This document shows, one piece after another, positions 1 to 9,014 of a DNA stretch of 64,000 nucleotides. A program made the position numbers and the translations under genes. Every line of letters begins with the position of its first letter. Position 1 is the stretch's first letter. The DNA is from Deltaproteobacteria bacterium (GTDB taxonomy: Bacteria; Myxococcota; Kuafuiibacteriia; Kuafuiibacteriales; Kuafuiibacteriaceae), in the NCBI GenBank assembly GCA_020632995.1, contig JACKEN010000004.1, positions 248,001-312,000 on the forward strand, in the 5' to 3' direction. A model generated the notes under the pieces. That model was not told where the DNA came from and did not search any database. It worked only from the letters and a program-made list of their open reading frames with translations.

Positions 1-1242
1 CAGGAGTCGACCCGGCGGGTGATCAAGATGGCGCAAGATCTGTTGCAGAAGCCGGTGGCGGAGTGGGCGATGGCCAAGCCCGCGGCCGAGCCCCCCGCGG
101 ACTGGTCGGACGCCGACAAGCAGCGCTTCTCGGGCGCGCTCCTGAAGGTCATCACCGACCAGGTGAAGCCGGCGATCCAGCGCTACCAGACCTTCGTGGA
201 GCAGGAGGTCCTGCCCCACAGCCGGGACGAGGCGCACACCGGGGTGGGCGCCCTGCCCTTCGGTCAGGCCTGCTACCAGGCCCGGGTGGAGGCCTTCACC
301 AGCCTGAAGAAGACCGCCCAGGAGCACCACGACATCGGCCTCGCGGAGATCGCGCGGATCAACGGTGAGATGGCCGCGCTCGGGCAGAAGCTCTTCGGGG
401 CGAAGGACCTCGCGGAGACGCTGAACCGGCTGCGCACCGACGCCAGCCTCTACTTCGACTCGGTCGAGAGCCTCGAGGGCAAGGCCCAGGCGGCGCTCGA
501 CAAGGCCCGCGCCGCCATCCCGAACTACTTCGGCATCCTGCCGAAGGCGGACTGCGTCCTCGCCCGCATCCCCGACTACGAGGCGCCCTTCACCACCATC
601 GCGTACTACCGACCCGCGGTGCCGGACGGCTCGCGCCCGGGCGAGTACTTCGTGAACACCTACCAGCCCAAGACCCGGCCGCGCTTCGAGATGGAGGCGC
701 TGACCTACCACGAGTCCATCCCCGGCCATCACCTGCAGATCGCCATCTCGCAGGAGCTGCCCGCGGTGCCCGGGTTCCTGAAGCACGGCGGGATGACCGC
801 CTTCGTGGAGGGCTGGGCCCTGTACACCGAGCAGCTGGCCGAGGAGATGGGCCTGTACGAGGGCGACCTCGACCGGATGGGCATGCTGAGCTTCGAGGCG
901 TGGCGCGCCTCGCGCCTGGTGGTCGACACCGGCGTGCACGCCCTCGGCTGGAGCCGCGATCAGGCCAAGCAGTTCATGCTCGAGCACACCGCGCTCGCCC
1001 CCAACAACATCGACAACGAGGTCGACCGCTACATCGTGTGGCCGGGCCAGGCCCTCGCCTACAAGACCGGCCAGATGGAGATCTGGCGCCTGCGCCGCGA
1101 GGCCGAGGCGGCCCTCGGGGCGCGCTTCGACATCAAGGCGTTCCACGACGTGGTGCTCGGGCAAGGCGCGGTGTCCCTCCCGGTGCTGCGCGGCCGGGTC
1201 GAGGCGTGGGTGGCCCAGGTGAAGGCCACCCCCGCTAGTTGA
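1..1242 (+). CDS. DUF885 family protein, probable zinc hydrolase (5' end outside window)
   Basis: The reading frame is open from the first base, so the N-terminus lies upstream; DUF885 proteins are usually near 600 residues and about 413 are present. The C-terminal half carries the family motif H-E-S-I-P-G-H-H near bases 707-730, with a downstream E-G-W-A-L-Y segment and the acidic N-N-I-D-N-E-V-D-R-Y stretch. DUF885 is an uncharacterised family thought to be zinc-dependent because of its HExxxGHH motif; the substrate is unknown. The 3' end overlaps by 8 bp the end of the convergent kinase gene, so the two compete for a shared terminator region. The family call is firm; an enzymatic role is inference. 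Confidence 0.85.
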   Translation, partial: QESTRRVIKMAQDLLQKPVAEWAMAKPAAEPPADWSDADKQRFSGALLKVITDQVKPAIQRYQTFVEQEVLPHSRDEAHTGVGALPFGQACYQARVEAFTSLKKTAQEHHDIGLAEIARINGEMAALGQKLFGAKDLAETLNRLRTDASLYFDSVESLEGKAQAALDKARAAIPNYFGILPKADCVLARIPDYEAPFTTIAYYRPAVPDGSRPGEYFVNTYQPKTRPRFEMEALTYHESIPGHHLQIAISQELPAVPGFLKHGGMTAFVEGWALYTEQLAEEMGLYEGDLDRMGMLSFEAWRASRLVVDTGVHALGWSRDQAKQFMLEHTALAPNNIDNEVDRYIVWPGQALAYKTGQMEIWRLRREAEAALGARFDIKAFHDVVLGQGAVSLPVLRGRVEAWVAQVKATPAS

Positions 1243-2860
1243 AGCGCTTGTAGGGGTCCTCTTCCCGCTCCGGCTTCGGCTCCTCCGGCGCGGCGGGCGG
1301 CGGGCGGCGCACCGGGGGAGGCGGGGGTCGTGCAACCCGGCCTGCAGGGCGCGGGCTCTCGGCCGCGACCTTGGGCGGGGCCCTCACCAGGACGAGCTGG
1401 ATCTTCTGATCCATGTCGGGCACCACGCGCTCGAGCACCTTGGTGTAGCCGTCCAGCTCGAGGGTGACCTCGATAGGGACGGCCCCGCGCGCGACCTCGA
1501 GCCGGAGCGGGGTCTCGCCCTTGGGCTCGCCCGCCATGAAGACCCGCGCCCCGGCCGGGCGGCTGTCGACGTTGACCGCCACCGTCTGGGGCTCCGCCGG
1601 CGCCGCGGGCTCGACCGCCGCGGCGGGCGTCGCGGGGGCCTCGGCCTCCGCGTCCTCGCCCGTCATCGCAAGACCACCTGCGATCCCCAGGCCGAGGAGC
1701 AACACCGCGGCCGCCACCAACGCGACGACGTGGCGGTTGCGCGGCCGCACGAGCTGGCCGGAGGGGATGGAGACCGCGGACTCGGAGCGGGGATCTTCGG
1801 CGAAGGCCACCGCCGGGAGCTCCACCGAGCTGTCGGCCTCGGCCAGGGGCACCGCGGTGACCTCGCTCCCGGACTCGATGCGCGACAGGAGCGCGTGTTT
1901 CTGCTCGATGCGCTCCTCGAAGAGCTTGTGCATCACCCGCCCGAGGGACTCCTCGGGCACCTTGCCCTCGTTCAGCAGGCGCGAGACCTCGAGGAGCTCG
2001 CGGCGCATCTCGAGGGCGCTCTGGTAGCGGTCCGCCTTGTCCTTGGCGAGCGCCTTCATCACCACCGCCTCCAGCGCGGCGGGGTAGTTGGCGACCAGCT
2101 CGGAGGGCGGCACGACCTCCTCGGCGCAGATGGCCTGTAGCGTCAGCATGTCGCTGTCCCGCTTGAAGAGGCGGCGGCAGGTGCTGATCTCGTAGAGCAC
2201 CGTCCCGAGCGAGAAGATGTCGCTGCGCCGGTCGAGCGCCTTGCCGCGGCACTGCTCGGGCGACATGTAGGCGTACTTGCCCTTCACCTGGCCGGCCTCG
2301 GTGCGGGCGACGCGGTCCGCCGCCACCGCGATGCCGAAGTCGAGGATCTTCACCCCGCCGTCGTAGCTGACGAAGATGTTGGCGGGGCTCACGTCCCGGT
2401 GCACCAGGTTCTGGAAGCGCCCCGAGGGATCCCGGAGGTTGTGCGCGGCGTGCAGGCCGTCGGCGGCCTCGGCCACGATGTGGGCGGCGAGCCCGAAGGA
2501 CAGGAGCTTGCGCTTGGACGACAGGCGGCGCGCCAGGCCGGCCGCGCTCTCGCCCTCGAGGTACTCCATCACCATGAAGAGCTCGCCGTCGTCCTGGCAG
2601 AGCTCGTGCACGTGCACCACGTTCTGGTGGCTGATGCCGGCGACGATGCGGGCCTCGTCCAGGAACATGTTCCGGAAGTGCTCCGCCCGGGCGAGGTGGG
2701 GGAGGATCCGCTTGATCACCACCGGGCGCTGGAAGCCGCTGGGGCCCACCACTCGGGCCAGCAGCACCTCCGCCATGCCGCCGGTGCCGAGGATCCCGAG
2801 CACCTGATAGCGGCCGATCTGGGGTGGGAAGTTGCTCAAGGGTCCCGCCTGGATGGCCAT
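1235..2860 (-). CDS. Ser/Thr protein kinase with C-terminal PEGA domain
   Basis: Membrane-anchored eukaryotic-type kinase of about 541 residues. In order: glycine loop G-T-G-G-M-A-E-V near residue 22, catalytic lysine in V-V-I-K-R, catalytic loop H-R-D-V-S-P-A-N, D-F-G magnesium loop, Y-M-S-P-E-Q activation segment, an acidic linker, one transmembrane helix (V-A-L-V-A-A-A-V-L-L-L-G-L), an Ala/Glu/Pro-rich linker, then a PEGA domain (S-R-P-A-G-A-R-V) and a Pro-rich tail. The frame stays open further upstream to 3016, but only because it crosses a repeat element at 2936-3038. The ATG at 2860 sits just before the kinase domain behind G-A-G-A-G-A and is preferred. The likely role is phosphosignalling with an extracytoplasmic PEGA module; targets are unknown. 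Confidence 0.93.
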   Translation of the reverse strand: MAIQAGPLSNFPPQIGRYQVLGILGTGGMAEVLLARVVGPSGFQRPVVIKRILPHLARAEHFRNMFLDEARIVAGISHQNVVHVHELCQDDGELFMVMEYLEGESAAGLARRLSSKRKLLSFGLAAHIVAEAADGLHAAHNLRDPSGRFQNLVHRDVSPANIFVSYDGGVKILDFGIAVAADRVARTEAGQVKGKYAYMSPEQCRGKALDRRSDIFSLGTVLYEISTCRRLFKRDSDMLTLQAICAEEVVPPSELVANYPAALEAVVMKALAKDKADRYQSALEMRRELLEVSRLLNEGKVPEESLGRVMHKLFEERIEQKHALLSRIESGSEVTAVPLAEADSSVELPAVAFAEDPRSESAVSIPSGQLVRPRNRHVVALVAAAVLLLGLGIAGGLAMTGEDAEAEAPATPAAAVEPAAPAEPQTVAVNVDSRPAGARVFMAGEPKGETPLRLEVARGAVPIEVTLELDGYTKVLERVVPDMDQKIQLVLVRAPPKVAAESPRPAGRVARPPPPPVRRPPPAAPEEPKPEREEDPYKRFN

Positions 2861-2914
2861 TCTCTCAATCTCGGTGATACCGTCAAACGCCAATCGCCCC
2901 ACGGTGGGGAAGTC

Positions 2915-3845
2915 ATGCGACCTGGCCCGACAATACATAGGGTCCCGGGCCGGCGGAGCCGTCCCACCCATCTCCGCCGGGCTGCGCCCGGCTGCGCGCT
3001 CCGCTTGCAAGATCATAGGGTCCCGGGCCGGCGGAGCCTGGTCCCGGTCGCGGTAGTGGCGCTCCTCGCGCTGGGCGGGGCGCCCGGGAGCGCGCTGGCG
3101 AAGCGCCCGCCGGCCAAGAAGGCGGAGTCACCCCGCGCCCAGGCCATCCAGCTGTTCCAGGAGAGCCGCGCCGCGTATCGGCAAGGCCGCTTCCGCGCGG
3201 CCGCCGCGCTCCTCGAGAAGGCGTACGCCCTCGATCCCGCCCCCACCCTCCTCTACAACCTGGCTCGCGCCCTGGAGTCCGACGGCGACTTCGAGGGCGC
3301 GGTGAAGGCGTACCAGGACTACCTCGCCGCGGATCCCAAGGCCGACGATCGGGCGGCGATCGCCCAGCGGATCGAGAACCTGCAGACCCAGATCGCGGAG
3401 CGCGAAGAGCTCCAACGCCGCCTGAAGGAGGCCCAGGCGCGCCCGCCTCCCGGCCCCGCCCCTGCCCCCGCGCCGATCGCGCCCGCGGCCCCCGGAGGTC
3501 GAGCTGGCCCACGAGGCGCCGGCCGCGCGCTCCACCCCGGTGGTGCCGTGGGTGGTGGCCGGGCTGGGGGCGGCCGGCGTCGCGGCGGGTGGTGTCTTGG
3601 GGGTGATGGCCCGAAACAAGCACCAGGAGGCCGACGGCGCCCCGGCGCAGGCCGACGCGGTGCTCCTGGACGAGGACGCCCGGAGCCTGGCCCGAGGCGC
3701 GAACATCGCCTTCATCGCGGGCGGCGCGGTCGCGGCGGGTGGGCTTATCTGGGGCCTGCTCCAGACCCTCGGCGGCGACGACGACGGCTCGGCGGTGAGC
3801 CTCCGGGTCGGCCCGACCTCCGTCGGGGTCCTCGGGCGGTTCTAG
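2915..3845 (+). CDS. Exported TPR protein with C-terminal membrane segments (frame change near 3495)
   Basis: The ATG at 2915 opens a frame with an Arg-rich start, 34 residues supplied by the repeat element, then a hydrophobic signal core (L-V-P-V-A-V-V-A-L-L-A-L-G-G) and a plausible S-A-L-A cleavage site. The mature part has TPR-like helices (A-I-Q-L-F-Q-E-S-R-A-A-Y-R-Q-G and Y-N-L-A-R-A-L-E), a coiled-coil stretch and a Pro/Ala linker. After the C5 run near 3495 the sense continues one frame over (P-P-E-V-E-L-A-H-E) into two hydrophobic segments, ending at 3845. This is the common myxobacterial layout of TPR plus Pro linker plus two C-terminal helices. It is divergent from the PEGA kinase, 54 bp between starts, suggesting a shared signalling theme. 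Function is unknown. Confidence 0.72.
2936..3038. repeat. In-frame palindromic repeat element, copy 1
   Basis: Two perfect 25-bp direct repeats (2936-2960 and 3014-3038) bound a 53-bp spacer, giving a 78-bp period. Inside the spacer is a perfect 7-bp stem with a 3-nt loop: GCCGGGC-TGC-GCCCGGC at 2976-2992. A related unit occurs in opposite orientation at 13973-14137. The spacer flanks are nearly identical between loci (for example the shared GCGCGCTCCGCTTGC), while the stem differs by compensated changes. The element lies inside the signal-peptide coding region of the TPR gene starting at 2915 and keeps that frame open. No transposase is attached. Confidence 0.85.
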
Positions 3846-3988
3846 CCCAGACAGGGGGTCAAGTCCCACACCGGCTCAGCCGACCGAACCGGCCTGGGCG
3901 TCCTGGTTCGGGGCACCTGGGTTGCTTTGCTAACTGGATTCGAAACAGGACTGCGCGAACCGGCTAAGCTGGCCGACGGAGACCCGAG

Positions 3989-6974
3989 GTGGAGCACGAA
4001 GGCCAGCTCGACGCCGCGCTCACCGCACTGCGCCACCTGGGGCGAGTGTTCCGCAACGAGCGTGACCCCAACGTCCTGGTGGACCGCACCTGCCGGGTGA
4101 TGACTGAGCGCCTGGGCTTCGCGCGCGCCTGGGTCGAGCTGGGCGGAGACGATCGACGCCCGAGCTCGAGCCCTGGCCACCACGCATGGCCCATGTCCGG
4201 TGGCCCGCGGCGGATGGGCACCCTCTTCGCCACCGAGCCCCCCGATGCCCCCGTCTCGCGCGCCGCGCTCGAGCTGGGGCCAGAGATCGCGGAGGGCCTG
4301 GCCCACGCCCTCGAGACGATCGAGCTGGACGCCCTCACCCCGTCCGCCCTCGACACCCAGGCCCGCCGTGCGCAACAAGCCTTGCGAGCGAGCGAGGCCA
4401 AGCTCCGCTCGTACCTCGAGCACGCTCCGGTAGGCGTGCTCGTGAGCACCGCGGCCGGGGTGCTCCTCGAGGCGAACGCGGCGGCCGATGCGCTCCTGGC
4501 CGAGGAAGGGCTCCACCTCGAGGGCGGCACCCTGCCCGAGCTGGCGGTGGAGCCGGCGGCGATGCAGGCGCACCTGCAGATCGCGAACTCCGCCGGTCGG
4601 GCGCAGAGCACCCTGCCCCTGGTCAGCGCGACCGGCCAGGTGCTCCAGGCCTCGGTGGACACGGTGCGACTCGACAGCGGGCAGCTCCTCACCACCGTCC
4701 TCGATCTGACCGATCGCCTGGCGGCGGAGCGGGGGCTTCGCGAGCGCGAGGCCCAATACCGCGGCGTCATCGAGAGCTCGGTGGACGGCTTCCTCATGTC
4801 GGACCTCGCGGGCCGCATCGTGGAGGCCAACGAGGCCTACGCGCGCCAGTCCGGGTACAGCCGCGAGGCGCTCCTCGGGATGTGGGCGTGGGAGCTGGAC
4901 GCAGACCGGACGGAGGAGGACTGGGACCGGGGCGCGCAGGTCCTGCAGAGCGCGGCGGCCTGACCTTCGAGACCGCCCACCGCAGGAAGGACGGCAGCCT
5001 CTGGCAGGTGGAGGTGGTGGCCTCCTATCGCTCGGTGGCGGGGGGCCGGGTCTTCGCCTTCTTCCGCGACCTGAGCCACCGGCAGCGCTCCGAGGTGCTG
5101 ACGCGGACCCGGCTCGAGCTCGCCCGCCTGGCGGAGACGTCGTCGGTGGACGTGCTGCTCCGCTTCGCCCTCGACACCGCAAAGAGCCTCACCGAGAGCG
5201 GCACCGGCTTCTTCGACTTCGTGGACGAGGAGAAGGGCCGAGGTCGCGTCGGCTTCCCCCCCGGCCACATGGCGCGGGCCCGCGAGCTCGTGGTGCCCAT
5301 ACACCGCGGGAGCCGCGTGGTCGCGGCGATCGGGGTGGGGAACAAGGCGAGCCCGTACACCGACGAGGATCTCGACACCCTGAGCACGCTCGCGGACGTC
5401 GTCATCGACACCGTGGCCCGGCGCTGGGCGGAGGCCCAGCTCCAGGCGAGCGAGGCGCGCTACCGCTCCCTCGTCGAGAACATGGAGGACATCGTCTACT
5501 CCCTGGATGATGAAGGGCGGCTGTCCTACGTGAGCGGAGCGATCAGCCACCTCGGCTACCGGCCGGCCGACGTGATGGGGCAGGGCCTCGACGCGATCGT
5601 CCACCCCGAGGACGGCACGGCGGCCACGACACGCGGCGTGGCCCGGCTCAACCAGGAGCTGCGAGTGGTGGACTGGAGCGGCGCGGTCCGGACCATGCGC
5701 GACACCCGGCGCGCCCTGGAGGACGAAGACGGCGCGATCTCGGGCTACGTCGGCGTCCTCACCGACCTGACCCAGCAGCGCCAGACCGAGGAGGCCCTGC
5801 GGCTCGCCCAGAAGATGGAGGCCATCGGGCGCCTCGCCGGGGGCGTGGCCCACGACTTCAACAACCTCCTCTCGGTGATCCTGAGCCTCACCGGCTTCGC
5901 GCTCGAGGACCTCCCGCCGGGGAGCCCGCTCCGCGCAGACCTGCAGGACGTGCTGAAGGCAGGCGAGCGCGCCTCGACCTTGACCCGGCAGCTCCTGGCC
6001 TTCTCGCGCCGTCAGGTCCTGTCGCCCAAGGTGGTGAGCCTGAACCGGGTCGTCGAAGAGATGCAAGGCATGTTGCGGCGTCTCATCGGCGAGGACATCG
6101 AGCTCGTGAGCCGGCTCTCGGAGGAGGACACGCGCGTTCGGGTGGACGTCGGCCAGCTCGAGCAGGTCATCCTGAACCTGGCGGTGAACGCCCGCGACGC
6201 CATGCCCACCGGCGGGCAGCTCCTGTTGGAGACCAACCCGACCGAGGTCACCGGCGACGAGTCCGAGCTGCAGCTCACCGTGCCGCCGGGGCCGTACGCC
6301 CGGCTGCGCATCACCGACACCGGCGTCGGCATGGACGACGCCACCGCAGCCGGATCTTCGAGCCCTTCTTCACCACGAAGGAGCACGGCAAGGGCACCGG
6401 CCTGGGGCTGGCCACGGTGTACGGCATCGTCAACCAGAGCGGCGGCGGCATCATGGTCTACAGTCAGCCGGGCCGCGGGACGTCCTTCGACATCCTCCTA
6501 CCGCGCCTGACCGCCCCCGAGGACTTCGTCTCGACCATCACGCCCCCGCCGATCCCGCAGGAGGTCCTCAACGGCCGGGGGCCGGTGGTGCTGGTGGTGG
6601 AGGACGACGAAGGTGTCCGCACCCTGGCCGAGCGCGTGGTGCGCCTCGCCGGCTGCCAGCCGATCAGCGCCCCCGACGGGCTGGCCGGCCTCAAGCTGGC
6701 CGAGGAGAACCAGGACCGGCTGGCCCTGGTGCTCACCGACGTGGTGATGCCGGCGCTGAACGGACACGACCTGGTGCGCCGGCTCCGGATCCGCAACCCG
6801 GAGCTCCGCGTGATCTTCATGTCCGGCTACGCCCAGGACATGTCCGAGGCGCTCGGCGCCTCCAACGGCAGCACCGACTTCATCGCCAAGCCCTTCACCC
6901 CCGGCAAGCTCGTCAAGCGCATCCAGCAGATGCTGAAGCAGCCGGTCATGGCACGAGCGGAACGCAGTAGTTGA
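3989..6974 (+). CDS. Hybrid sensor histidine kinase, PAS/GAF (frame changes near 4960 and 6345)
   Basis: Soluble multi-sensor hybrid kinase of about 994 residues once two single-base breaks are bridged. Order: N-terminal region, PAS (L-R-S-Y-L-E-H-A-P-V-G-V), second PAS (Y-R-G-V-I-E-S-S-V-D-G-F), GAF (L-A-E-T-S-S-V-D-V-L-L), third PAS (Y-R-S-L-V-E-N-M-E-D-I-V), HisKA with phospho-accepting His in G-G-V-A-H-D-F-N-N (codon 5851), HATPase with N-box N-L-A-V-N-A-R-D-A-M and D-T-G-V-G-M, then a C-terminal receiver with phospho-Asp in V-L-T-D-V-V-M-P (codon 6738). Start is GTG 3989 behind G-G-A-G-A. The first break falls in the second PAS domain, the second between the D-T-G-V-G-M box and F-E-P-F-F-T-T-K. 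No transmembrane helix is seen. No output regulator lies next to it. Confidence 0.9.
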
Positions 6975-8586
6975 CCCGGCCGGCCGTCCCCGGGGCGGGC
7001 AGGGGCGCGCAGCGAGCGCCGCCAGGGTAGCCCACGCAGTCGAAGTCCGTGCAGCAGTGGGTGGTGCAGGCCTTGGGCCCGGCCAGGTTGGCGGGGTCGC
7101 GCGGCGCGCAGTTGTCGGTGGCGCAGGTCGCGTTGCTCGTGCAGCCGGTGCCGAGCCCGGTGGTGCCGGGGCCGGTGCGGGGCTGACACGTGGTGAAGGG
7201 GGTGTCGAACGCGAGGTCGTAGACCAGGCAGCTCTCGTTGCTCGCGCAGTCCGCGTCGGCGCAGCAACCCCGCTGGCAGACGTCGTCGTAGCGGTTGCAG
7301 ATGCCGTGGGCGCAGAGGCTGTTGTCGTTGTTGGGGCAGACGTCGCCGGGCTGCAGGGTGGCGGTGGGCGCCGCGCACTCGTGCAGGAACACCGGGTTGC
7401 CACCGCCGGTGATGGTGATGGTGACGCAGGGGGTGCCGAGCGCCTCGCATTCGCGGTCCGACACGCAGCGCTCCACGCAGGCGCCGGCCGGGCAGAGCAG
7501 GCTCTGGCAGGTGTTCGAGACCACCGAGCACGCCTCGCCGGTGGGGTCGTCCATCTGGACCCCGAACACCGACTCCGGGATGCACATGTGTGCGCCGTCC
7601 ACCGGGAGGCAGGACATGTCGAGGGGGCAGTCCGAGGTCGAACCGCAAGCTCGGCTGCAGAAGCTCTGGTTCACCGGGCTGGTGATCGTCTGGCAGTGGC
7701 CCGAGGTGCAGTCCGCCGCGCCGGTGCAGGCCTGGCCGAGGGGCGAGGCGCCCTCGCAGCGCCCGGTGCTCGCGCTGCAGGAGGATCCGCCGAGGCAGGG
7801 CCAGGCCCCGGTGAGCTCACAGCGCCGGGTGCAGTGCCCCGCGGTGCACACCAGCTCGCTGTCGCCGCAGTCCGCGTCCTGACCGCAGGTGGGCGCCACC
7901 TGGCAGGACCCGCCCGCGGTGCACCGCCGATCGCCCACGCAGCCCGCCGCCGAGGGCACCCCGCAAGCGTACCTGCAGCGCCGATCCTCGCACACCTGGT
8001 AGGGCGCACCGTCCCCGCACTCCGCGTCGACCGCGCAGCCGGCCTGGGGATCGAAGCACCGCCCGGTCGCGCCGTCGCAGGTGGCGCCGCCGGTGCACGC
8101 GGGGCCGCCGTTGGCGCAGCCGGGGGCGCAGAAGCCGCCCGCGCACACGGTGCGGGGCGGGTCGCACGGCGCGTCGGTGAAGCAGGCGACGGGGGACGGG
8201 CCCGCGTCGACTCCGGTGTCAACCGGGCCTGCATCGACCCCGGTGTCGGGGAGCGCGTCGAGGGCGCCGCCGTCGGGACCGCCGTCGAAACCCGCGTCAG
8301 GGGCGCCGCCGTCCTCGGGCACCCCGGTGTCGGGGCCCGCCTCGGGCACGTCCGCGTCCAGGCTCACGCCGCCGTCGACCCCAGTGTCGGGGGCGCCGCT
8401 GTCGGGCGGGTCCACCGCCGCGTCGACCTCGCCCCGCACGCAGACGTCGGCCTGGCAGGACCAGCCGGGCGCGCAGGGGCAGGGACGCCCGGCCAGATCG
8501 AGCTCGGGCAGCACGCACCCGGTCAGGGCCGCGGTCCCCACCGCGAGCAGGATGAGGCCCCAGCGCGTCGCCACCACGGGGAGCAT
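6946..8586 (-). CDS. Cys-rich lipoprotein with Asp/Gly linker
   Basis: About 546 residues. The ATG at 8586 gives a signal peptide ending in lipobox L-T-G-C; an upstream in-frame ATG adds eight non-signal residues. After the lipid-anchored Cys comes a low-complexity linker of D-x-G-x-P/D units (residues about 50-135), then some 400 residues with many cysteines spaced like small disulfide modules (C-x5-C-x5-C-x3-C patterns such as C-T-G-G-A-T-C-D-G-A-T-G-R-C). Such anchored Cys-rich proteins are typical of Myxococcota cell surfaces; the role is unknown. The 3' end overlaps the convergent histidine kinase gene by 29 bp. Unlike most neighbours the frame is intact. Confidence 0.85.
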   Translation of the reverse strand: MLPVVATRWGLILLAVGTAALTGCVLPELDLAGRPCPCAPGWSCQADVCVRGEVDAAVDPPDSGAPDTGVDGGVSLDADVPEAGPDTGVPEDGGAPDAGFDGGPDGGALDALPDTGVDAGPVDTGVDAGPSPVACFTDAPCDPPRTVCAGGFCAPGCANGGPACTGGATCDGATGRCFDPQAGCAVDAECGDGAPYQVCEDRRCRYACGVPSAAGCVGDRRCTAGGSCQVAPTCGQDADCGDSELVCTAGHCTRRCELTGAWPCLGGSSCSASTGRCEGASPLGQACTGAADCTSGHCQTITSPVNQSFCSRACGSTSDCPLDMSCLPVDGAHMCIPESVFGVQMDDPTGEACSVVSNTCQSLLCPAGACVERCVSDRECEALGTPCVTITITGGGNPVFLHECAAPTATLQPGDVCPNNDNSLCAHGICNRYDDVCQRGCCADADCASNESCLVYDLAFDTPFTTCQPRTGPGTTGLGTGCTSNATCATDNCAPRDPANLAGPKACTTHCCTDFDCVGYPGGARCAPLPAPGTAGRVNYCVPLVP

Positions 8587-8644
8587 ATGTGATCCTGAGG
8601 CGGATGGCACTTCGTGCGCCGAGCGGCGGGTTCCACCTAGTCCC

Positions 8645-8806
8645 CTGCGTCAGTGATTCCTTGCTGAAGTCGCGAGTCCATTCTCGTGTCTGGTGCTCGC
8701 GTGAGGAGGGCGCATACTCGTTGTCTGCAACCGACGAAAGCAGAAGGCGGCGCGGGCAGCAGGCGCGAGAAGGGGCCGCGAATCTGGTGAGGAATCACTG
8801 ACGCAG
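8645..8806. repeat. 162-bp element bounded by perfect 17-bp inverted repeats
   Basis: The arms CTGCGTCAGTGATTCCT (8645-8661) and its exact reverse complement (8790-8806) enclose 128 bp with no convincing ORF. It lies in the 428-bp gap between the lipoprotein start (8586) and the hydrolase end (9015). The size and termini resemble a miniature inverted-repeat transposable element. I see no clear target-site duplication, and no second copy in this window. A structured RNA or long-range hairpin is the alternative. Confidence 0.6.
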
Positions 8807-8830
8807 AGATTTCAAAGCGTTTCGAAGTCC

Positions 8831-8900
8831 CTTCCGGGTTTCGCTGGTCCGCTTCGCGCCTGCTCGCCGCGCGGCCTTCGGCCGCCCTTTCGGGCTCCTC
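8831..8900 (+). mobile_element. Possible IS630-type transposase scrap
   Basis: A 29-bp stretch (8849-8877) is identical to 16556-16584 inside the IS630-type remnant. Weaker similarity extends outward (CTTCCGGGTT upstream; GGTCTCAGG and CGACCCTG downstream). Read on the plus strand it gives R-F-A-P-A-R-R-A-A, the residues that precede W-L-N-M-V-E in the other copy, but here that motif is lost. The rest of the gap, about 8900-9014, shows nothing I can name. Confidence 0.4.
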
Positions 8901-9014
8901 GGTCTCAGGGGCCGACCCTGTTCCCTGCGGAGCGCGACGACCAGACACAAAGCGGCCTCACCGAAACCCGGAGCCGACTTCGGAACGCGGGCACTAGGGC
9001 CTGCGCTCGAAGCT

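Noticed and set aside
2861..3016. N-terminal extension of the PEGA kinase to 3016
   Set aside because: The extension is read from the repeat element and the divergent promoter region; the ATG at 2860 directly precedes a normal kinase domain.
3846..3988. Possible tRNA or small RNA in the gap before the hybrid kinase
   Set aside because: There are TTCGA-like words but no T-arm, anticodon arm or acceptor stem that pair; no other RNA family was recognisable.
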